A stretch of 64,000 nt of DNA from JAJPKK01 sp963800215 (GTDB taxonomy: Bacteria; Pseudomonadota; Alphaproteobacteria; Rhizobiales; Xanthobacteraceae): assembly GCA_963800215.1 (NCBI GenBank), contig CAWCZY010000006.1, positions 248,001-312,000 on the forward strand, read 5' to 3'. This document shows positions 27,099 through 35,016 of the stretch, one piece after another. The position numbers were made by a program, and so were the translations under genes. Every line of letters starts with the position of its first letter. Position 1 is the first letter of the stretch. Under the pieces are notes generated by a model. The model made no database searches. It was not told the DNA's origin and saw nothing but the letters and a program-made list of their open reading frames with translations.

Positions 27099-27211
27099 GA
27101 ACCGCGTTTGCATAGTGGCGGCGGCTTATGCGCCAGCCTGGTTGGAGCACGCCTTGATCGCGTTTTTGGCGGCGGCGCGGCTTGTCGGTGGCGGCCTTGG
27201 CGGCGCTGCAG

Positions 27212-27811
27212 ATGCGGGCGCAACTTAGAGCCGGCGCGCGGTGGGCCGGGGCCGTCGCGGCCATCGCCCTCATCTGGTGCGGCTTCGCGTTCGCCGCCGA
27301 GCCCAGGGTGCTCTTGCTGCGCGGCTGGCTCGGCGTTTTCTCGTCGGGCATGGACAGCCTCGCCGACGAGCTCAAGGCGAGGGGCATCGATGCCGAGGTG
27401 CGCCGGCACCTGTATTGGACGACAGCCGTCTCCGATATCCTGCGGGACCGGGCTGCCGGCAAGATCGGCGCGCTCATCCTCGTGGGCCACTCGCAGGGGG
27501 CGGACGACGCGATCGAAATCGCTCGGGCGCTGCAGATAAGCCATGTTCCGGTGGACCTCCTGGTGACGATCGCTCCCTACGGGCAGAAGCCGGTCCCCGC
27601 CAATGTCGTGCGGGCGATCGACTACTACCAGGCCGGCGGTTGGGGCTCTCCGCTTACGCCCGAGGCCGGATTCCGCGGCAAGCTCTCGAACATCGATCTG
27701 GCCGACGACCCGACCATTTTCCACCTCAACATCGACAAGAGCGAACGGATCCACGCCGAGATTTTGCGTGAAATCGCCGCCCTGCCGCAGGCCAATAGCC
27801 GGCACAAGTGA
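27212..27811 (+). CDS. Exported alpha/beta-hydrolase-like protein
   Basis: 199 residues from the ATG at 27212; a TTG at 27182 is the only longer in-frame option. A signal peptide (WAGAVAAIALIWCGFAFAAEP, positions about 10-29) suggests export. The mature part begins RVLLLRGWLGVFSSGMD and has the nucleophile elbow GHSQGADDA (Gly-His-Ser-Gln-Gly) near residue 100, both usual in lipases and esterases. A short lid-like region with GGWGSPLTPEAG follows, then a likely catalytic His near the C-terminus (FHLNIDKSERIH). The protein is short for this fold, and the acid of the triad is not certain. The substrate is unknown. Confidence 0.72.
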   Translation: MRAQLRAGARWAGAVAAIALIWCGFAFAAEPRVLLLRGWLGVFSSGMDSLADELKARGIDAEVRRHLYWTTAVSDILRDRAAGKIGALILVGHSQGADDAIEIARALQISHVPVDLLVTIAPYGQKPVPANVVRAIDYYQAGGWGSPLTPEAGFRGKLSNIDLADDPTIFHLNIDKSERIHAEILREIAALPQANSRHK

Positions 27812-28099
27812 TATGCGCGGTAAACAAGGGCGTAATATTCGGCCCGATAGATTTCCGGTTGCCGGGTGGAGGTCGGCGTGATTTCCGCCGACTTCCGGTT
27901 TCGCAACCTCGGTTTCCGGGTCGCCAGGACGCTTGCCCGCTGAGAGCGCGCCATCGGCGCCCGGAGAAAGACGATTGGCGCGAGGCGGTCGCGGGCATCG
28001 GATCAGGTGCGTGTGCGCCGAATCTGATCCGACGCGTCGCGCCAGAGCCGCGCGCTCGTCCAGCGAGGACTCGCGCCGGCAGGTGTTGCGTCAAGCAGG

Positions 28100-28357
28100 T
28101 CAGGCCGGCTTGCCGCCGTTCTTCTTGCATTCGGAGCGGAAGGTCTTGCGCGCCTTGCCATGCAGGCCCTTGGCGGTGGCCTGGTCCGAGCACGCCTTCG
28201 AGATCGCCTTTTTGTCGGTGTCGGCGGCCTTGTCGGTGGCGGGGGCCGGTTGCGCGGCGGCGGGTTTCGTGGTGGGGGCTGGGGCTTGCGCGAAAGCGGC
28301 GCCCGAGCCGATCAAAGCAACCAATGCGGACAACATCAAAGTCTTTGACAACGTCAT
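28100..28357 (-). CDS. PsiF-repeat family exported protein
   Basis: 85 residues with a signal peptide (LMLSALVALIGSGAAFAQA) and an Ala/Pro/Thr/Lys spacer, then a PsiF repeat (KACSDQATAKGLHGKARKTF, ending ECKKNGGKPA) with its two conserved Cys. PsiF is a phosphate-starvation-induced periplasmic protein in E. coli, and its role is unknown. Start ATG at 28357 follows GGAGAGGTTGC, which rules out the ten-residue longer version. Rhizobia often carry several small PsiF-like proteins. The gene stands alone, with about 200 bp of ordinary non-coding sequence on each side. Confidence 0.82.
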   Translation of the reverse strand: MTLSKTLMLSALVALIGSGAAFAQAPAPTTKPAAAQPAPATDKAADTDKKAISKACSDQATAKGLHGKARKTFRSECKKNGGKPA

Positions 28358-28565
28358 TGCAACCTCTCCAGGATTCCGGCGCGTCACAGCTGCCGGTGCG
28401 GGCGCAACTTAGCCATCCCGGCACGATTGTTCAAAGGTCGATTTGATTTGCCCTTGAGATCCGCGAGCGTGACGGTTTGCGCAGCCCGCATGGAGCGTCA
28501 GCGCAATGCGGGATCGTGATCGGCTTCATCGGAACGTGCGCCAAACCGCCGGCGCTTCGCCCGCC

Positions 28566-28790
28566 CTACCGGTTGGCGCTGGGGCCCGCCTGCCGCTGCT
28601 TTTGCGCGGCGTGGGCCTGGTGCCGCCCGATGAGGCAGCCCGCGGCAGCGCCCAACAGGCCATGATGCCCGGCGTAATGGCCGGCGACTCCGCCGACCAG
28701 CGCGCCCTTGATGCATCCCTTGGCTTGGGACACCGATGGTGCCAGGAGCATGACGGCTGCGAAAGCCACTGCTGTGCAGAATTTCTTCAT
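28566..28790 (-). CDS. Small exported glycine-rich protein
   Basis: 74 residues with a Sec signal (CTAVAFAAVMLLAPSVSQA, residues 5-23), then a glycine-zipper-like segment (GALVGGVAGHYAGHHGLLGAAAGCLIG) and a short charged tail. One Cys near the mature start and one at the end of the Gly-rich segment may pair. Such small exported proteins are common in rhizobia and have no assigned function. The ribosome site GGAG lies seven bases upstream. The mature GAxxGxxAG pattern could associate with membranes. Confidence 0.66.
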   Translation of the reverse strand: MKKFCTAVAFAAVMLLAPSVSQAKGCIKGALVGGVAGHYAGHHGLLGAAAGCLIGRHQAHAAQKQRQAGPSANR

Positions 28791-28864
28791 GGGAACTCCG
28801 GTTTGTCTGAGCGAGAACGACGACGTCGCATCTTGGTTCCACCCGGTTCGGCCGGGGAAGCGAA

Positions 28865-29899
28865 TCAGCTCCCGGCATCACGCGCGGGCCGCCGCTCGAC
28901 CGGCACGATCGCGAATTCCAGGTACTTGCCGAACCGCAGGACTTTCATGGTGACGGTCTGGTCGACCCGCCCGCCGTCCAGCAGGCGGATGAGGTCATCG
29001 ATCCCCGCGATCTGGTCGCTGCCCAGCCCGACGATGATGTCCTGGGTTTCGAGCCCGGCTGCGGCCGCCGGACTGTTCGCTTCGATCCCCGTCACCAGCA
29101 CGCCGAGGCGGTTTTTCAGGCCGAGCTCGATGGCATACCGTCGCGGCACCGGAACGGTCTGCGCGCTCACACCGATATAGGCGCGTCGCACCCGGCCGTG
29201 GCGAATGAGCTCGCCCAGCACGAATTGCGCGGTATTGCTGGCGACCGCGAAGCAGATGCCCTGGGCGCCCGCGATCACCGCCGTATTGATGCCCACCACC
29301 TCGCCGCGCGTGGACACCAGGGGCCCGCCGGAATTGCCGGGATTGAGCGCGGCGTCGGTCTGCACGACGTCTTCGATCAGGCGGCCGTTCGATGCGCGCA
29401 GCGAGCGCCCGAGCGCGGAGACCACGCCGGAGGTGACGGTGAATTCGAAGCCCAGCGGGTTGCCGATGGCGATCACCAACTGGCCGCGGCGGAGCAGCTT
29501 GGAATCGCCGAGCGCGGCGGACGGCAGATGCCGGGCCGCGGTGGCGCGCAGCAAAGCGAGGTCGGTGTCGCGGTCTTCGCCGAGCAGCCGCGCCTCCAAG
29601 ACGCGGCCCTCGCTGTCGGTCAGGCGCACGTCGCGGTGACCGTTCACCACATGGCTGTTGGTGAGGATGAGGCCGTCCGGCGAAATGATGACGCCGGAGC
29701 CGAGGCCGCCGGAAGCGCGGCCCCGTTGCGGAGTCTCCACCCGCACCACCGCCGGGCCGATCTTGTCGACCACGGCGGCGATCCCCTGGGACAACGTATC
29801 GAGCAGCGCGATCGACGCGTCTTCGGCCGACCCGGGCGTCGTGGCGCCGCCGGCGGGGGTGTCGTCGGCCGCGGAAATGTCGGTGTGTATGTCGAACAT
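28865..29899 (-). CDS. HtrA/DegP-like serine protease with one PDZ domain (active)
   Basis: 344 residues. A trypsin-like S1C protease domain with the complete triad: His83 in TNSHVVNG, Asp113 in DTDLALL, Ser190 in NPGNSGGPL. The oxyanion loop and a C-terminal PDZ domain (about 245-335, GVLVTGIEANSPAAAAGL) follow. I see no signal peptide or membrane anchor, so the protein may be cytoplasmic, unusual for HtrA; the first ~30 residues are low-complexity. It is the last of three tandem minus-strand genes: HtrA-like without catalytic residues, then LuxR-type regulator, then this protease, 42 bp apart from the regulator. The arrangement suggests one regulatory unit with paired active and inactive members. 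Confidence 0.88.
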   Translation of the reverse strand: MFDIHTDISAADDTPAGGATTPGSAEDASIALLDTLSQGIAAVVDKIGPAVVRVETPQRGRASGGLGSGVIISPDGLILTNSHVVNGHRDVRLTDSEGRVLEARLLGEDRDTDLALLRATAARHLPSAALGDSKLLRRGQLVIAIGNPLGFEFTVTSGVVSALGRSLRASNGRLIEDVVQTDAALNPGNSGGPLVSTRGEVVGINTAVIAGAQGICFAVASNTAQFVLGELIRHGRVRRAYIGVSAQTVPVPRRYAIELGLKNRLGVLVTGIEANSPAAAAGLETQDIIVGLGSDQIAGIDDLIRLLDGGRVDQTVTMKVLRFGKYLEFAIVPVERRPARDAGS

Positions 29900-29941
29900 G
29901 AGCGTTATGTAGGAGGCGCCGTGCCGTTTGGAAGATGGCCC

Positions 29942-30562
29942 TCACACCATGACCAGTCCGGTCCTTATGGCGATGGCGACGGCCTCGAGGCGTCCGCCGG
30001 CGCCGAGCTTCTCGATCAGCGAAGCGACGTGGAATTTGGCGGTGTGCACGGACAGGCCGAGCGCGCGGGCAATCGACTTGTTGGAGGCTCCGGCGGCGAG
30101 CAGAGCCAGCACTTCGCGTTCTCGCGGGGTCAGGACTACCGTGTGCTCTTCGTCCTCGGCGCCGGAGGGGTCGAGCGCCTCGGCCCAATGGCCTGCGCGA
30201 GGCCCGGCCCAATCGCCGGCGCCGTGCCCCGGATCGGGCGGGGCGACGCTCAGCCCGGCGGCGATCACCGTGATGACCGCGCCGAGCGTCGTTGCGTCCA
30301 CGTCGGCCGGCACGACGGCGCGCACGTCGCACCGCCAGGCCGCGGCTTCCGCACTCGGCACCAGCGCAGCCGGTACGAGCGCTATCACCGGCCCGGCGAT
30401 GTCTCCTGCGCGGTCGGCGATGGTGACGTCGGCGTCGCCGACGCCGGCGGACGCGAAGTCGCCCGCTTCCCCGAGCGCCCGGGTCATCCGTTCCCGCAAC
30501 GCCCGGTCCGCGACATGAAGAGCGACGCGGATCGGGCGCTCGGGGAGATATGGCGCGCGCAC
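29942..30562 (-). CDS. LuxR-type regulator with degenerate receiver domain
   Basis: About 206 residues. The C-terminus is a standard LuxR/NarL helix-turn-helix (LTPREREVLALLAAGASNK, then SVHTAKFHVASLIEKLG). The N-terminal part has receiver-like length and strand pattern, with VTIAD at the phospho-acceptor position, but the conserved Lys is replaced (VVPADVD where LLKD is usual) and the acidic pocket is weak. It may therefore work without phosphorylation. I chose the GTG at 30562, seven bases after the upstream stop. It sits between an HtrA-like protein without catalytic residues and an active HtrA-like protease, so it may regulate this locus. Confidence 0.72.
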   Translation of the reverse strand: MRAPYLPERPIRVALHVADRALRERMTRALGEAGDFASAGVGDADVTIADRAGDIAGPVIALVPAALVPSAEAAAWRCDVRAVVPADVDATTLGAVITVIAAGLSVAPPDPGHGAGDWAGPRAGHWAEALDPSGAEDEEHTVVLTPREREVLALLAAGASNKSIARALGLSVHTAKFHVASLIEKLGAGGRLEAVAIAIRTGLVMV

Positions 30563-30569
30563 CGGCCGG

Positions 30570-31457
30570 TCAGCCGTGGGACCGCGCGGCAATGGTGACT
30601 TGCGCAGTCGTCGGCACGCCGGCGCGGACCAGCTCGACCGAAATCTTGCGGCCGACGCTGTCGGGCCCGAGGCGCTGATAGATGCCGCGCACGCCCGAGA
30701 CCGGCTCACCGTCCATGGCGACGAGGATGTCACCCTGCAGCAGTCCGGCCGCTTGCGCCGGGCCGGCGGGGTCGATCGTCACCACCATGGCGGCGCGGCG
30801 GCGCTGTTCGCCGTCGCGGTGGGGGAGGGGGACCGACTGCAAGGAGACGCCGAGATAGCCGCGCGCGACATGGCCTTTGTCCTTGATGGTCTGCACGACC
30901 CGCGAGATGGTCGCGGCCGGGATCGCGAGAACGCGGCGGCGCGGACCATGCACCGCCATGCCGATCAATTCGCCGCCGGCGGTGACGAGTGCGCCGCCTT
31001 CCGCCGTCATTGCGAGCCTGAGATCGAAACGCAGCTCGGCGTCGATCTTGCCACCGTGGGAACTGTGCCACGCCGCGCCGGCGAGCGAGACGATCCCGAG
31101 CGCGGCGATGATGTCGCCATGGGATCGTCCGACCGCGGCGGCGAGATGGCCCGGCCGCAGATCGGATGCGATCGCCGGGGCGATCGCCGGCGCTTCGCCT
31201 TCGAAACGCAGCACTGCGATATCGGTGGAGGCGTCGCGCCCGGCGAGCGTCGCTTCGACACGGCGTCCGTCCGGGAGCGTCAGCGCGAGATCGGTGTCGC
31301 GCTCCACTGTCTCTTCCGCGGTGACGACCAAGCCGGGCTCCCAGATGATTCCGCTGGCGGGAATCCGGCCGCGGCCGTGGACCGCGACCACCGCTCGGGA
31401 AGCCGCCTCGATGGTGGATGCGAGATGTCGTGAGAACTGTGAAAGGGCGTCTGCCAT
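30570..31457 (-). CDS. HtrA-like protein lacking catalytic His and Ser (pseudoprotease with PDZ)
   Basis: 295 residues, ATG at 31457 after GGAGGAACAA. The fold matches the downstream active protease: LVVTAEETV aligns with LILTNSHVV and places Glu49 at the His position; STDIAVL keeps Asp79; AMTAEGGALV aligns with NPGNSGGPLV and places Glu153 at the Ser position. A PDZ domain (GYLGVSLQSVPL, VTIDPAGPAQAAGLLQGD) follows. Lacking His and Ser, it cannot be a classical serine protease. It probably binds peptides or regulates its active neighbour. The frame shows no decay, so the change looks selected. No signal peptide is evident. The longer frame upstream (to 33335) is shadow sequence of tolC. Confidence 0.8.
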   Translation of the reverse strand: MADALSQFSRHLASTIEAASRAVVAVHGRGRIPASGIIWEPGLVVTAEETVERDTDLALTLPDGRRVEATLAGRDASTDIAVLRFEGEAPAIAPAIASDLRPGHLAAAVGRSHGDIIAALGIVSLAGAAWHSSHGGKIDAELRFDLRLAMTAEGGALVTAGGELIGMAVHGPRRRVLAIPAATISRVVQTIKDKGHVARGYLGVSLQSVPLPHRDGEQRRRAAMVVTIDPAGPAQAAGLLQGDILVAMDGEPVSGVRGIYQRLGPDSVGRKISVELVRAGVPTTAQVTIAARSHG

Positions 31458-31610
31458 TTGTTCCTCCATGCTCGCCTGAAGGTGGGCTCGCCGCCGCCCC
31501 GGCACAACTGACCGGATGGCTAGGCCGATGCGGTTCCTTCCGCCTTGCCTTTTCGCGGACCGTGCCGCAGAACCAATCCGCGAGATCCGCGAGCGCGGGC
31601 AGGAGGCGGC

Positions 31611-32309
31611 ATGGTTGATTTTCAAGCGGCGCGGCGGGCCATGGTCGATGGCCAGGTTCGCACCAATGATGTCACCAATCTCGATCTCATCGATGCGATG
31701 CTGGACGTCCCGCGCGAAGCATTCGTGCCCGAGCGGCTCGCCGCTTGGGCCTATCTCGACCGCGATCTCGAGCTGCAGTCGGGCAACGGCGCGGCACGAT
31801 ATCTCCTCAAGCCCGTGGTGACGGCGAGGCTCATTCAGGCGGCCGATATAGGCTTGAAGGATCGTGTCCTGGTGGTCGGCAGCGCCACCGGCTACTCCGC
31901 CGCGGTGGTGAGCCGGCTCGCCGGCGCGGCGGTGGCGCTCGAAGAGGATCCGGCGCTCGCGGAAGCGGCGCAGGCCGCTTTGCGCCGCCTGGGCTTGGTG
32001 ACGGTTACGCCGGTGATCGGCCGTCTGACCGACGGGTGGCCCGCGGCTGCGCCCTTCGACGTGATCCTGGTCGAAGGCGGGGTCGAAGTGATCCCGGACG
32101 CGCTGTTTGCGCAGCTTTCCGAGGGCGGACGCCTCGTTACCGTGGTTTATGGCGGAGGCCAGGGCCAACTCGAAGGCCAGATCGAAGGCCAAGTGGGAAA
32201 AGCGACGCTGTTTCGGTCGGTGCGGGGCGAGGTGGCCGGTCGCACGCTCTTCGATTCCGCAGCCCCGCTGCTGCCAGGGTTCAGGAAGGCGCCTGCTTTC
32301 GTATTTTGA
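31611..32309 (+). CDS. Methyltransferase of the PCMT family (diverged isoaspartyl methyltransferase)
   Basis: 232 residues from the ATG at 31611, with AGGAGG five bases upstream. It has the overall protein-L-isoaspartate O-methyltransferase layout (VDGQVRTNDVTN, then VPREAFVPERL, then SAM-binding VLVVGSATGYSAAVV). The usual GxGSG of motif I is GSATG, and the isoaspartate-pocket region differs from the canonical copy at 63303-63962 (LKPVVTARLI where ISQPYVVAYM occurs). A change of substrate is likely. In Hyphomicrobiales this paralogue routinely precedes tolC, as here, 207 bp away. The tract KEGQ-type (GQLEGQIEGQ) near residue 190 is a short repeat. Confidence 0.82.
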   Translation: MVDFQAARRAMVDGQVRTNDVTNLDLIDAMLDVPREAFVPERLAAWAYLDRDLELQSGNGAARYLLKPVVTARLIQAADIGLKDRVLVVGSATGYSAAVVSRLAGAAVALEEDPALAEAAQAALRRLGLVTVTPVIGRLTDGWPAAAPFDVILVEGGVEVIPDALFAQLSEGGRLVTVVYGGGQGQLEGQIEGQVGKATLFRSVRGEVAGRTLFDSAAPLLPGFRKAPAFVF

Positions 32310-32516
32310 CCAATCCGCGGTCGCGGGCAACCGCACCGCGCGCGCTATCGCTTTGGGTGTGGAATTTCGGGTGTTGCGCCAACGCCCCAGTCCACTTTTT
32401 TCCATCCCCCTGCAATGGAAGGCTGTTTTGCGCGGGGCGACAGTTGCGTAAGGTGCGAATTCAGTGGTGTACTCTGTGTGGGGGCAGACGCGGGTTACGC
32501 GTTGATGTGGTGAGGA

Positions 32517-33971
32517 ATGCATTTGGGGGCCGGGGTTTTGCGGCGATCTATTGTTTTCGGCGTGGTCGTGTGGGCGACCGGCGCTGGCGGCACGTTTGCG
32601 GCGTGGGCGGACACTTTGCCGGGCGCCCTCATTCAAGCCTATGTGAACAATCCCCAGCTCAATTCTCAGCGTGCGGTGGTGCGCGCGACCGATGAGGGCG
32701 TCCCCCAGGCCCTGTCGGGCTACAAGCCGCGCGTGACGGCGAATCTGTCGACCGGTCAGCAATACGCGAGCGGTGTGTCGAAAACTCCCTTCACGGCCGC
32801 GCAGGTCGGTACCGGTTCGCCATTGGTCGGCACGCCCAACTACCCTCGCCTCGGGGCCGGCTTCACGCCGAGCATCGCCGGCGTCACCGCGACCGAAACT
32901 CTCTACAACGGGCTGCAAACCGCCAACCGGACCCGGCAGGCCGAATCCAACACGTCGGTTGCCCGTGAGACCCTGCGAGTGACCGAGCAGACGATTCTGT
33001 TGAACGCCGCGACGGTCTACATGGATCTGCTGCGCGATGGCGCGCTGTTGGAATTGCAGCGGCGGAACGTCGAAGTTCTTCAGGAGCAGTTGCGCCAGAC
33101 CCGCGACCGTTTCATCGTCGGCGAGGTCACGCGCACCGACGTTGCCCAAGCCGAATCGAGCTTGGCAGCCGGCCGTGCATCGGTGCTCTCGGCGGAGGCG
33201 CAATACTCGAGATCGAAGGCGACCTATCGGCAGGTCATCGGAGTGGAGGCCGGAACGCTCGCGCCCGGCTCGCCCGTCGACCGTCTCTCGCCGTCCCGTC
33301 TGCCGGTCGCGATCGAAATCGCCCGCGCCCGCCATCCCAGCGTCGGCGTCGCCATGTTCGGCATCGACTTCGCGGTTCTGCAGGTCAAGATCAACGAAGG
33401 TTCATTGTATCCCACCGCGACGCTCACCGGCACCGTGTCGCAGACCTGGGAATCCGACCTCACCAAGCAGGCGTTGCAGCAATTCAACGCCTTCGTGCTC
33501 GGCCAGCTCAGCGTGCCGATCTACCAGGGCGGCGGGGAATATTCGCTGATCCGCCAAGCCAAGGAGACCGTCGGGCAGAAGCGAATCGATCTCGATACCG
33601 CGCGCGACGCGGTGCAGGCGAACGTGGTCACGGTCTGGGCCCAATTGGAGGCGGCCAAGGCGCAGATTTACGCGACCCAGGCCCAGGTGGCCGCCTCGGA
33701 GATTGCGCTCAACGGCGTGCGCGAAGAAGCCCGGGTCGGCCAGCGCACCACCCTCGACGTCCTCAATGCGATCATCGTGCTCGTGAATGCGCGCACCGCG
33801 CTGGTGACCGCGCAGCACGATCGTGTCGTCGCCTCCTACAACTTACTGGCGGCGGTCGGCGAATTGAACCTGCCCAAGCTCGGACTGAATATACCGCTGT
33901 ACGATCCGATGGTTCACTACGAGCAGGTTCGCGACGCCTGGGCCGGGGTGCGCATTCCCGACGGCCGGTAA
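32517..33971 (+). CDS. tolC: TolC-type outer-membrane channel protein
   Basis: 484 residues with a signal peptide (IVFGVVVWATGAGGTFAAWA, residues 12-31) and two TolC repeats: ADTLPGALIQAYVNNPQLNS at the mature start is the classic opening, and long helices follow, ending with NLLAAVGELNL near 450. It would serve type I secretion and efflux systems. GAGG lies only one base from the ATG at 32517, so initiation may be at the TTG two codons on (32523), seven bases from GAGG. It sits between the PCMT-family gene and popZ-like gene, the normal alphaproteobacterial order. The 207-bp upstream gap is less GC-rich and probably carries its promoter. Confidence 0.88.
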   Translation: MHLGAGVLRRSIVFGVVVWATGAGGTFAAWADTLPGALIQAYVNNPQLNSQRAVVRATDEGVPQALSGYKPRVTANLSTGQQYASGVSKTPFTAAQVGTGSPLVGTPNYPRLGAGFTPSIAGVTATETLYNGLQTANRTRQAESNTSVARETLRVTEQTILLNAATVYMDLLRDGALLELQRRNVEVLQEQLRQTRDRFIVGEVTRTDVAQAESSLAAGRASVLSAEAQYSRSKATYRQVIGVEAGTLAPGSPVDRLSPSRLPVAIEIARARHPSVGVAMFGIDFAVLQVKINEGSLYPTATLTGTVSQTWESDLTKQALQQFNAFVLGQLSVPIYQGGGEYSLIRQAKETVGQKRIDLDTARDAVQANVVTVWAQLEAAKAQIYATQAQVAASEIALNGVREEARVGQRTTLDVLNAIIVLVNARTALVTAQHDRVVASYNLLAAVGELNLPKLGLNIPLYDPMVHYEQVRDAWAGVRIPDGR

Positions 33972-34232
33972 GGCGATCCGCGCGACGGCGGCGGGCCGCA
34001 CGCGCATGATCCCGAAATCTGCGGGCTTTCGGGCCGGATCGTGCCCGTGAGTCAAAGACTTCAAAGCCACCCTGCCGGGCGCGCGGCGAAAAGGCTTGGG
34101 CGCAATTTCCTCGCCTCGGTTGCGTTTGAGCATTCGATCGGGATACTGCGAATTTGATAAGAGGTGATCCGCCCGACGTGATTCGCAGTCGGATGCCGTG
34201 TGCGACTGGCTGGTCGCAGTGGGAAAGTCGTG

Positions 34233-35004
34233 ATGTCTCAACCGGCCAAATTGCAAGAACCGTCGATGGAGGAGATCCTCGCCTCCATCCGGCGCATCAT
34301 TGCCGACGACGATGGCGTGCGGGCGGCTCCGGTCCCGGCCAAGCCGGAAGTGGTGCCGGCGCCCGAGCCGGCACCTGCCGACGCCGACCGCGCCGACGTC
34401 GAGGAGATGATGTTCGGCTTCGATAACCCGCAAGCGCCCGGGGTCGCGGCGAACGACGTGTTCGAACTCAGGGAATCCGTGCCATCGAAGCCGTCCGAGC
34501 TCTCCGGCAGCGATGCCCGGTCCGACGAAATGTTCGAAGACCCGCAGGACGCTCCGGAGGAGTTGGCTGAGCCGGCCAAGCCCGAATCGGCCAAGGCGGG
34601 ACCAGCCGTGGCGGAACCAGCCAAGCCCAAGTCAGCCAAGCCCGAGTCAGCCAAGGCGGAACCTGCCAGGCCGGAACCTGCCAGGCCGGAACCGGCGAGG
34701 CCGGAACCGGCGAGGCCGGAACCGGCCAGGGCCCGAGTCTCGCTCCGCTCCCGCCGCTTCGCCCGCCATTCTGCGAACCCCGAGCGAGGCTGCCCTGCTG
34801 TCGCCGCGCACGAGCGCGGCGGTCGACATGGCGTTCAACACGCTCGCCCATACCGTGCTGGTACAGAACTCCCGCACCCTCGAAGATCTCGTGCGCGAGA
34901 TGCTCAAGCCGATGCTCAAGGCTTGGCTCGACGACAACCTGCCGAACATGGTGGAGCGCCTCGTCCGCGCCGAGATCGAGCGGGTGTCGCGCGGACGGGC
35001 TTGA
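34233..35004 (+). CDS. DUF2497/PopZ-like polar organizing protein, one frameshift in a repeat tract
   Basis: N-terminal motif EPSMEEILASIRRIIADDD (residues 9-27) and a C-terminal helical region LEDLVREMLKPMLKAWLDD with MVERLVRAEIERVSRG are the two conserved ends of the DUF2497/PopZ family, which in Caulobacter forms a polar scaffold for ParB and chromosome origins. The middle is a long acidic Pro/Ala-rich linker, including five tandem 15-bp repeats coding EPARP (34656-34730). The frame breaks just after these repeats by one extra G at about 34730; repaired it reads ARPESRSAPAASPA. The total is about 256 residues. Position between tolC and valS is typical. The linker length probably varies between strains. 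Confidence 0.82.
34656..34730. repeat. Five tandem 15-bp repeats in popZ-like linker
   Basis: Units of (G/C)CGGAACC(T/G)GC(C/G)AGG run from 34656 to 34730 and encode EPARP repeats in the disordered linker. Similar looser repeats (EPAKPESAK) precede them. The tract ends at a one-base frame break. Confidence 0.8.
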
Positions 35005-35016
35005 CGGCGAGCTGGT

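Noticed and set aside
27812..28099. Possible small gene on either strand
   Set aside because: Frames are Arg/Pro-rich shadows; no ribosome site or conserved motif seen.
31458..33335. Long N-terminal extension of the pseudoprotease frame
   Set aside because: It lies antisense to tolC and the PCMT gene. A strong ribosome site and ATG at 31457 give the right protein start.
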